Assembly: GCA_040954595.2 (NCBI GenBank)
Contig: CM082593.2
Coordinates: 5,084,001-5,148,000 of the forward strand
Length of the DNA stretch: 64,000 nt
Direction: 5' to 3'
From: Balanoglossus misakiensis
Taxonomy: Eukaryota > Hemichordata
Shown here: in pieces, positions 55,501 through 64,000 of the stretch
How positions within the stretch are numbered: the stretch's first letter is position 1
How the letters are laid out: every line of letters begins with the position of its first letter
Position numbers and translations under genes: made by a program
Notes under the pieces: generated by a model
Database searches by the model: none
What the model was told of the DNA's origin: nothing
Seen by the model: the letters and a program-made list of their open reading frames with translations, nothing else

Positions 55501-56487
55501 TCGCGATAGCCTCACCGTAAAGTCTCCCCCGCGAGCACACCACTTTGTACCCGGGGAAGCACTCGTCATTACCCGCAGAAATCGGTGATCCCCGTGTAAC
55601 TCGGTCCATGACACGACAAAACATGTTAATCTACAAGTTGCGGCGAGTGAAAGACGCCTGATTAGACTGTGCAATCCTCAGGGAAATGGGAAATTATTCC
55701 CGGTAAATGATGAACAGATAAATCAATACACACTACATGGTTTACCTTCAAAAGGGCCAGCGACCACACTTGTATCGAAAACATTATATAACCAAGGCAA
55801 TACGCTTTATATAGGCCGAACCATGTTGAAAGATACTTTTATTGCAAATAACAAAAGTCACTAACCACGACAATAAAAGAAACTATTCAGTGAGAATAAA
55901 TATAACAATATCAGGTTTATCTTTTGTGCAAAAATGAAAAATCAGTCGCAGTTTCATCGAAATATTTGTGAGGCATCTTCACCAATATAACTGGGTTTTT
56001 TTCGCGAGAATAAATGAAATAACGGCCAAGTCAGATAATGATGTCCCGATCCAGGCCTCCCAACTTTTTGAAAGAAAACCACTGTTTTGTCGTGACTTTT
56101 TGAATGTGAAAAAGGAGTAAAACGATCGAATTCCGCGTGTGCACGGGTCGTAAGTGTGTGTAAGTATGTTTGGAGGGGCGCATTTAAATCGAAAGTCGCA
56201 GCTAAATGAAAATGCTGTGAATTCACCCAAGTGTCCTTTGTAGCCGCGCGGCGCTCCATTGTCGAAAATCAAATAGTGACCTTCATACACCTCAGACCTG
56301 TACCAATGCATGCATATTGATGGGATTACCAATCCAGAATGCTGAGAACACCCTCCTGCAGGCGAATACCTGCACGTAATCTGTGGAGACTAGTGCGTAT
56401 AATAACATGTATACCTGGCGGTACGTCAACACACCGCTGCTCACGAGCACACCGCCCTGACTTGGAAAACTTTCTGTCTATTTACAG
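40505..56487. other. 16-kb region without recognised genes
   Basis: No exon-like coding segment or known family found on either strand. The open frames are short, lack recognisable motifs and are not framed by good splice sites. Base composition is more balanced than in the intron-rich part of the window. It could be a first intron with regulatory elements, or intergenic DNA. Confidence 0.45.
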
Positions 56488-56559
56488 CCAGGCACAAGTG
56501 AGAGAAGACGCGATGAGTCTCTCAGGAAATGAAAGGTCCTGATTATCAGAAGCCCTGCC
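56488..56559 (+). promoter_or_regulatory. CDH23 5' leader segment with a nine-codon uORF
   Basis: A strong acceptor (polypyrimidine tract, then TTTACAG ending at 56487) opens the exon that carries the CDH23 start. Within the leader, ATG at 56513 starts MSLSGNERS and stops at 56540-56542, 17 bases before the main ATG at 56560 and in a different frame. Confidence 0.6.
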
Positions 56560-59500
56560 ATGAAGAATACCATTATCTTTCTGTTGCTGTTCTATGCGAG
56601 GATCACTGTTGTCAATGGTAAGTTAAGAACACCTGCAAACCATGTTACTCTGCCAAACTACGTTGCACCATAGATATGGTTGAACATGGACATAGGTCCA
56701 ATATGCAATTTTGTGACGTGACACAACCGATAAAAACTGTGTGACTCTTGTACTGACACAACTATCTCTCTAACACAACTTTTGGTATGTTTTATATTGG
56801 TAACAGGACAACAAGCACAGGGGAAGTATGGTGCCAATTTACCGCCAAATTTTAGCGACAATTTGGCATTTACAAGAATAGCTGAAGATACGGAAATAGG
56901 TAAGCTTATGTTTAGGCCTAATATCTTCCTGACGGTATAGGCTGGGCGTGTTGGAATCTGAACGGAAAAGTTAGAGCTGGATAAATATAAGTTTTGCCTC
57001 TGGGTTTTGCCTCCAAAAGCAGACGGCCTATAAAGCTGTGATGGGAGAAAGCTTATAAGTTGTAGGCTATAGACTGTATGTGTGGGCAAAATGTTGTTAG
57101 AAAGGAGGTTTTGGCCTTTGTCAGGCTAAAGTTCAAATTTTATGAATTTTGTCATAATATCAAGTTCAATCGTCACCTTAACCTTTTAAGGACTACTAGG
57201 CCGATATCTATTACATCTTTTTAACTTACAAAGCACGATCTGTCAATTCAGCACGCGTGTTGATGGCCGCACTAGTCTAGGTCCTGTATATATGAAGTAC
57301 CAAAGTGCGTCTCAAGTGGGCCTCTAGGAACTCGATCGTACATTCAAGAATGCAGCTGGAAATTTAAGAATGACACATTTGGACGCTCACCGTAGGCCTT
57401 AAATTGCCCCTTTCCCAGGGTCATATATGTGTGACATTCCCCCTAACAGTCCTGGATGCATAGCTTTTGTTCTGTACATCATGCATTATAAAATATTTAA
57501 CAGTGGTGGTCATTCATGTATGCCCCTTTCAAGTGTTGGGCATAATATTGGCAGAATCCAATTTATACCTGAGTTCGTCTAATATGACCACCACCATTAA
57601 GAAAGGTATTTTTTCAGCAAATATTCGCATGTGACTGTCCTTCTGGGATACTTTGCTGACATGCGACCCCCCCCCCCCCCCGGTCGACAGTCATTGCACG
57701 TTCCTTGATTGATATATGATCCGCGATATCACCAGCCTCGGTTTCAAGTTTGGCGGCCATTTTGATATGCACATCACTTATATGCAATGTAAAGTTTTAG
57801 GTGACAATCTTTATCGGTGCGATGAATGCACCGTACGCGGAGAGACTTCACTTGTTCTCGGTTAAAGTCATTGCGAAGTCGTTACCGATTGTTGTACAGT
57901 GTACGGAAATGTAGGTGGGTGTCTGTGGTAACTCAATGATGTCGATGTGCAGATCAATGTTCATATGCATAATGCATGGCTCTGGAACAATATCGACTCA
58001 CTGAACTCTCTCACTCACTCACGCAACTAAGTTGATCTGGTTGTCATGCCTTCAGTTCATCATGCATATTCATGTTGGCATGAATTCTTACAGCGGGAAG
58101 CTTTATTCAAAGGGGGGCAGTTCGGGGGTGGGGGGGGGGGCAGTCCAGGTGTCCGATTTTTTCTAGGGCTACCCCCCCCCCCTCCCCGCTGGTGGACTTG
58201 GCATTGATTTTAATACAGTGTATGTGCTCAATGATTTCTTGCAGGAAGTGTAATAGGAACATTAATTGGGGAAGATGACGAGGGTTCACCCGTGATTTAT
58301 GGGGTCACAGGGGAGTCTGGGAATTATCTCTTCAATGTGGACCCAGAGAGTGGAATTGTTACGCTGAAGAATTCAGTAGATAGAGAGGTACGTGAGTTTA
58401 GGTGCAGAGAGATTCCATGCAATTTCTCACTTCTTTTAGGAAAACAAAGCGATTACAAGAGCAACTAGATTTTGACATTTATATATTACCCTCCCTCCTT
58501 GCTGTGGTACGTACGCAGCTGTACCGTTGGGGGGGGGGGGGCTGATTACCCCTACGGACTGTGGGGGTGATCAGCCCCCCCCCCCCCCAACGGTACAGCT
58601 GCATGCCATAGCTACCTCCATGTCCAACTTGTGCATTACAATCACCCATTGTGATTAAAATTGATCATCACTTATTATTCAACTTATTTATACGAAACAT
58701 TTATTGTAGTACTATAGAATTTTCATAATATATATAATCTTGGAAAGTTTTACCATTTAGAAGTATACAGTCACCTATGCAAATGTAGCCACAATTACCA
58801 TGTGTTAAAATGATATCTAGCCAATGAAATATATGGATTCTATCTTATTTTTCAGTCCAAAAGTGAATACACAGTGTCTGTAACAATATCAGATGGAGTC
58901 AATGAAGTGAGTAAATATATCCCATTCAAATTTTTGATACTCTGGAGTTTCAATTAATTTGTACGTTGCAAAACGGGAAACTCATAATACTGCATATATA
59001 CAAATCATTCTATTTTTTTAGGTTATTGAAGATATCAAGATCATAATCACAGATGTCAATGACAATGCCCCAAGGTTTCAAAACACTCCCTATCGGACGT
59101 CCATCAAAGAGGATATGCCGGTCGGGTCAACGGTCATCCAGTTCAATGCATCTGATCCCGATCTGAGCGTGAACAGCTATTTTGGTTTCAGCTTTTTAGA
59201 GGTAAAGTATTAGGTGTTTTGGGTATATTTTCAGATGAAACAAATGAAATGCTAATTATACCGGTATACTTAATTTCTTTACCCTTTCACCATCTTGGTT
59301 TGGTCCAAATCTATTGTCTCATTTATGTTTTCTTTTCTCAAAACAGGAGACGGAGTATTTTCAAGTAAATACTGCACTTACTGCAAGATCTGGTGTTACT
59401 TCAGCGACCGGAACTGTCACGTTGAGCAAAGCTTTAGATTATGAGAGTATAAATATATATGAGTTAACAGTAGTTGCATCAGTGAGTATCATAATTTTAC

Positions 59501-62500
59501 TGTATACTTCTGAGTGGAAATCTTATACACAGATTTAGTTGTTTGTATAAAGTGAGAGCTTGTAACTTATATTTTTTTGCAAATTATTATGAAAGCTTCC
59601 AACGAGACTTCCTAACAACTTACCAGAACCAACATATCGAAAGTTCACAGCAAGGTGAATCACCTAAGTCTCCAGTGTGCCGATTGGCTGCCTTAGAAGC
59701 ACACAATGTAATTTCCTTCTTTCAGGAGAGTAATCTTTCTCAATTTTATGCCAACAGGACTATGGTACTCCACAACAAACCAGCCATGCTTCATTAATTA
59801 TCAAAATTGAAGATGTCCAGGACACGAGTCCTATTTTCACTGGCCTGCCATACACAACATCAATTGAGGAGAACAGACCAATTGTAAGTTCTGAGTATAG
59901 TTTATTTGATAACGTTGACAAGCAAAAATTGTAACTTTTCTTGCCATTCAACATGGTGTGTTGTATCCTCCCATATAAATTGCCTTGCCACGTGAGTGCT
60001 CACACATGGTCTTGTGGAGTTCAGAAAATGGTCTTTTGCACCAATTGCAAACTTGTGTTTTTACCTTGAAATCAGTATGAAGAATCTCTCATGCAAAATG
60101 CATTCATGATATTTCCCCAACGGTTTCAGCCCAACTAGTTTCAGCCCACCTCAAGTAATTGCAACAGCGAGGTGTGAAATAAACATAGCATGAATAGACA
60201 TTTCTGTAGGATTTTTCACATAGCATGAAATTATGATTTAAACCTTGTTTAACCTCCTTTCGTGCAGGGCTCCTTGGTACAGACCATAGAAGCCTATGAT
60301 CAAGACATTGGAGTCTCCAATGAAATCGAATATTCAATAGTCAGTGGTAAGTACCTGTAGTTATCACCACTGCTTGGCAGAGCAGCATGAAAGAATTTAT
60401 GCTTCAGGAATCTTCCATCAATATGACAAGTCTTTATCTGAATATTTGAATGAGAGTGTAAGGCAAATGCTATGTGGTATTGAAGGTAAAAACAGAAGCA
60501 GTCGAACACCAAGACATCTTCATGTCATTTGCATGATCTTTTATTTGGCAGGCAATAGCAGGGGACTGTTCAGTCTCGGTAGAACTTCAGGCGAAATCCG
60601 AGTAGCAGATGATATCGACAGAGAAGCAGATGGGTTTCCTGGCTACGTGGACTTGACAGTTCAGGTATGTGTTGCCGTGGCAATCTGTGATGTCTTCTTG
60701 ATCCATGGGCTGTGTTTGTTGATCCAGTTGCTAGGTGATGGTGCCAGAAGTGTGTGTCCAAGCCAAGTAGCTTCCATGATAGTAAAAATTGTGTTTCATA
60801 AAGCCAATTTCTGTTGTTTTTTCTCCTTATCACAGGCAACAGAACTGGGTCCCTCTGGAGGAGCGTTTGTGCAGACAACATTTACAATTGGTATTAACGA
60901 CATCAATGATGAAATGCCAACCTTTGACCAATCAGAGTACAGTATTACTATCTCAGAGAATTCATTAGTGGGCGGTGTCTTGCCATTGGATATACACGTC
61001 AAAGATGGGGATCAGGTGTGTGACATGTGATTTGTTTTCAGCCAATCAGACTTCAGAAAGCCTGAATTTTAAGTGACTGAGTCTTCAAAACCTAGGCGAC
61101 TTTCCTGGTACATATACTAGTATAAGAAATTATACATTTATTCATTCATTCCTCAGAATTTAAATTTCATGCGTTCTTTTCCAGAGTGAGTTTGGTCGGT
61201 TTCAACTGTCCTTACATGGAGAGCATTCTAATTTATTTAAACTGGAGCCAACGTTTGCGCTTGGAGAGACGTCTGCCATGCTTATGGTGGAAGAACAGCT
61301 GGATTATGAGACACAGCAACAGTATGAGTTACTCGTGAGTGTTATACATCTCTGTCCGATAAAATTTGGGACATTGTGGTAGTAAAATTTATGTCTTTGT
61401 GGTAAATTGGAGGTAACAGAGAGCATGTCACACCCAGGACACTTAATCTAATAAAGCAGTTTGCTTTGGAGAATTGTCAGCAGTATGCAGTGTACATTGA
61501 AATTCTATGGGACCACACATTCTTGATGCTAATGGGAGAATGAGTTTTGAAGTTGATTTCTACCATACATCTAAACATGTGATGACAGTTTACAGTTTCG
61601 TCAATGTTTGTTCTGCCGTTGATTATGAATTTGTGTTCTTGCCTTTCAGATTTACGCCAACGAAACCTCAGACGCCAGTCACTTCGATAGCGTGCAAGTT
61701 CTTATTCTGCTTACGAATGAGAACGATAACAGACCGGTGTTTGAACCGCAATCTGTGAGCATCAGTATTTACGAGGATTTGCCCGTTGGAAGCAACGTCA
61801 CCATGGTGACAGCAACGGACGGTGATGTTGGTCCCTATGGAGACATCACATACTCATTGACCGGCTCGGACAAGTGAGTGGCTTTTTGTGACTTGTAGCA
61901 ATCCGTCCATATTCTAAAGTTCCTGTGTGCTGGTATGAACCCTTTCACCCCCAGTTACTTCTATAGAGATCCACATTTACCATACAAAACAGTGGATTTG
62001 GAACAAACCATGGTGGTGAAAGGGTTTAAGGTCCCATGATTCAAATTTATAGTTTTTACAGAATCCTTCAGTATTGAGATTGTGTTTTGGTTTAGAATAT
62101 GTCCCGTTATGTGTTGAACCATGCATATATACTTGAGTATCTATTGATTGTACCTGTGACGTCCCAATGTCAAATTGTGCAGAAGCAACATGATGTAGTG
62201 TGTTGTTTTGTCTTCTGTGTATGTCCTACATTTGTGGTATACTGCGCTTACAGTCTATAAACTACCTTTTCATCAATTTAAACCAATTTCTACCACTTTT
62301 ATGTAATTAATGGCACATTTTTTTGCTCTTCCTATCAAAAGTATTTTGCGGTAAGTTTCATATAAAACAGACTCTATGCATATCCATATGCTCTCCACAT
62401 CTTAGCTTTGTGAATTGTGCAAGTTGCAGTTAGTTCAAATCTCTGCTGGTTTGCTAGTTTTATTTACTTGTTTTCAGCAAAATCATCTTTCTTTGGGTGT

Positions 62501-63907
62501 CTTGTCTCAACCTTCCCAAATCTGAGCAAAAACACTTTCATCTGATCAAACATCGGATTTCTCTGAGTTTGTCATTTGTACAGCTACAGATGACCCTGTT
62601 TGTACACTGAGTGAGTCTTTTCTGTCAAGTTCACTTCGCTGTGATCTCTTCCAAATTCAACACTCCAGGCCTTGTACCTCAACAAAATTTCCAATCTGTA
62701 TTTTCTGACCACCTCATGACTGTGTATACTATAGCACATTATCTTCATAGAGTCTCACACAAGCTTTCTTTAAACTTTGACAGATTCCAGATTGACCAAC
62801 TCACTGGCCTAATCACACTGGCCGAATCCATCGACTACGAACAGACCCTCAGCTACCAGCTGACCATCCAGGCTGAAGACGGCGGCAGCCCGCCCAACGT
62901 TGACAACGCCAGGGTTATTGTCAACATCATTGATGTTAATGACAACGCACCAGAGTTTCAGCGACAGGAATATTTCGCCAGTGTCGATGAAAATACAAAC
63001 TATTTACCACCCGACAACTCAGTTATTAGAATCCGGGTAAGTGATGGAATGTAGTTTCAGAAAAAGTAGAAAATTGGAAAAATTTTAGAGGATTCAAGAA
63101 AAATTTGCAAGATACATGTCTGCTTCAACTGTGTCGTTCTATCTTTTCATCCATCAGGCAACAGACCGAGATTCACCACCCCACAATCAGCTGACCTATT
63201 ACATACTGGAATCGCATCCAGATGGCAGCGTGCAAAAACTCCAAAATGACACCAACTTCAGTCTGGTGACAATAGCGGGTAGCGGATACCTGTTTGTGGT
63301 GTCGCCTTTGGATTACGAAGCCGTCACTGATGGCCGACTGACGTTGTCTGTTCTGGCAGAAGACAGTGGAGGTCTTGGTGCATCTGCAGTTTTAGTCATA
63401 GAAATTCTGGTAAGAGGATTAAGTCATTTTGAAAGTTGTCATGTCTGTATTTTCTTTGAAATTAGCCTTTAATTTAAAATTTGTCGATATTTGCACTCAT
63501 TTATCTCATGGTTATGGACCCCCCCCCCCACCCAAGATTGCATAAGAAATACATGAAAGTGAGCCAGTAATTTTATTGATTTTGGTTGGAAATAAGAAAA
63601 TGGATGATAGTGAGTGGTACAAATGTTTACATGTGTGTGTCTTATAATTTTAAAGGATAAAAATGATCACGGTCCAGTGTTTACGAAATCCAGCTACAAC
63701 GCATCAATACCAGAAAATCTGCTATCGGGGGATGTGGTCACACAAGTCACGGCAACTGACGGCGACTTGTCCTCTGCCCTGGGCACCACTTCCATAGTTT
63801 ATTCCGTATCACAATCCTCGCTCTTCCGGGTGAATCCGAGGAACGGGGAGGTCACCACGGCCGGTTATCTGGACCGGGATGAAGGAGAAGACTTCTTCGC
63901 TGTTGAG
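56560..63907 (+). CDS. CDH23: Cadherin-23, N-terminal part (gene runs off the window)
   Basis: Fifteen coding exons: 56560-56617, 56807-56899, 58245-58387, 58856-58906, 59022-59201, 59347-59481, 59758-59883, 60268-60346, 60552-60664, 60836-61015, 61185-61334, 61650-61873, 62784-63036, 63158-63409, 63656-63907. Together they give 763 codons in one frame, ending at a phase-0 donor. A signal peptide (MKNTIIFLLLFYARITVVNG) precedes cadherin repeats whose linkers read DVNDNAPRF, DVQDTSPIF, DINDEMPTF, NENDNRPVF, DVNDNAPEF and DKNDHGPVF; that is EC1-EC6 complete and EC7 begun. The DVQD after EC2 and the EC1 start (NLPPNFSDN..., ISEDT-like AEDTEIGS) follow vertebrate CDH23, not classical or FAT cadherins. 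In vertebrates CDH23 is a large Ca2+-dependent membrane cadherin whose EC1-EC2 pairs with PCDH15 in hair-cell tip links. The full protein has 27 repeats, so most of this gene lies to the right. Confidence 0.95.
56900..58244. other. CDH23 intron 2, with G/C homopolymer tracts
   Basis: 1.3-kb intron without coding sequence. It has a C run at about 57666-57680, a G-rich run at 58123-58140 and a C-rich run at 58172-58188. The last two could pair as a fold-back only 56 bases before exon 3. Confidence 0.6.
58515..58602. repeat. Near-perfect hairpin with G/C-tract arms (CDH23 intron 3)
   Basis: Left arm 58515-58552 (GCAGCTGTACCGTTGG, G tract, CTGATTACCCC) and right arm 58563-58602 (GGGGTGATCAG, C tract, CCAACGGTACAGCTGC) are near-perfect inverse complements with a 10-base loop. 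Weaker complementarity extends a further 15 bases outward. Confidence 0.9.
59281..59326. mobile_element. Truncated palindromic MITE, copy 2, at the CDH23 exon 6 acceptor
   Basis: ACCCTTTCACCATCTTGGTT and the following CCAAATCTATTGT block match the left half of the elements at 17032 and (inverted) 61938. The right half is missing: the match fades into the polypyrimidine tract before the acceptor at 59346. Confidence 0.6.
61938..62027. mobile_element. Small palindromic MITE, copy 3 (CDH23 intron 12)
   Basis: A 90-base element with inverted ends AACCCTTTCACC...GGTGGTGAAAGGGTT. Read in reverse it contains ACCATGGTTTGTTCCAAATC and ATGGTAAATGTGGATCTC, shared with copy 1 and in part with copy 2. 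Confidence 0.75.
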
Positions 63908-64000
63908 GTGAGACATTCAGAAAATTCTTTCGACTGATCATGAAAGCAGGGGTTGCATGTTTCCATTGTTAAGCATCAGATGGCTTGCTTCGTGTAAGGT

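Noticed and set aside
60344-61030. 228-codon single open frame treated as one exon
   Set aside because: It reads through intron sequence; only 60552-60664 and 60836-61015 match cadherin repeats, and both have GT-AG borders.

Overview
This is animal nuclear DNA. It has split genes with GT-AG introns, long noncoding stretches, LINE and MITE debris and microsatellites. I could assemble six protein genes exon by exon, and in every case the reading frame closes across the junctions. They are a neuropeptide-type class A GPCR (minus strand), histone H2A.Z (plus), two tandem LIPA-type acid lipases (minus), a DNAJB12/DNAJB14-type membrane J-protein (plus) and the 5' part of cadherin-23 (plus, running off the right end). 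There is only one gene where vertebrates have paralogue pairs (one DNAJB12/14, one H2A.Z, one CDH23). That, with the repeat types and moderate intron sizes, suggests an invertebrate deuterostome such as a hemichordate or amphioxus. A lophotrochozoan is not excluded.

Layout: 1-826, the 3' end of a dead LINE. 2003-12006, a four-exon GPCR of 441 aa whose 6.8-kb first intron holds a perfect 34-copy pentanucleotide array and a shuffled inverted repeat; its second intron holds a three-block pentanucleotide array. 12007-18975, intergenic with a microsatellite and a small palindromic MITE. 19107-20929, H2A.Z (128 aa, five coding exons, the first coding only Met). 22086-25269 and 26142-30522, two seven-exon lipases (445 and 441 aa) with the same intron phases. 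32242-36678, the nine-exon J-protein (371 aa). 36679-56487, about 20 kb with no recognisable coding sequence; it may contain the promoter of the next gene. 56560-63907, fifteen coding exons (763 codons) of CDH23: signal peptide, EC1-EC6 and part of EC7.

The genes do not form one pathway. They act in membrane signalling, chromatin, lysosomal or secreted lipid hydrolysis, ER protein quality control and cell adhesion. What links them is position. Their human counterparts lie in two paralogous regions: 10q22-q23 (TACR2/NPFFR1, CDH23, DNAJB12, LIPA) and 4q23-q24 (TACR3, H2AZ1, DNAJB14). The window therefore looks like a compact, pre-duplication version of that linkage group, and this is the observation I rate highest. 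Other points of interest are a probable gene-conversion tract in lipase exon 2, a uORF in the CDH23 leader, and several fold-back repeats.
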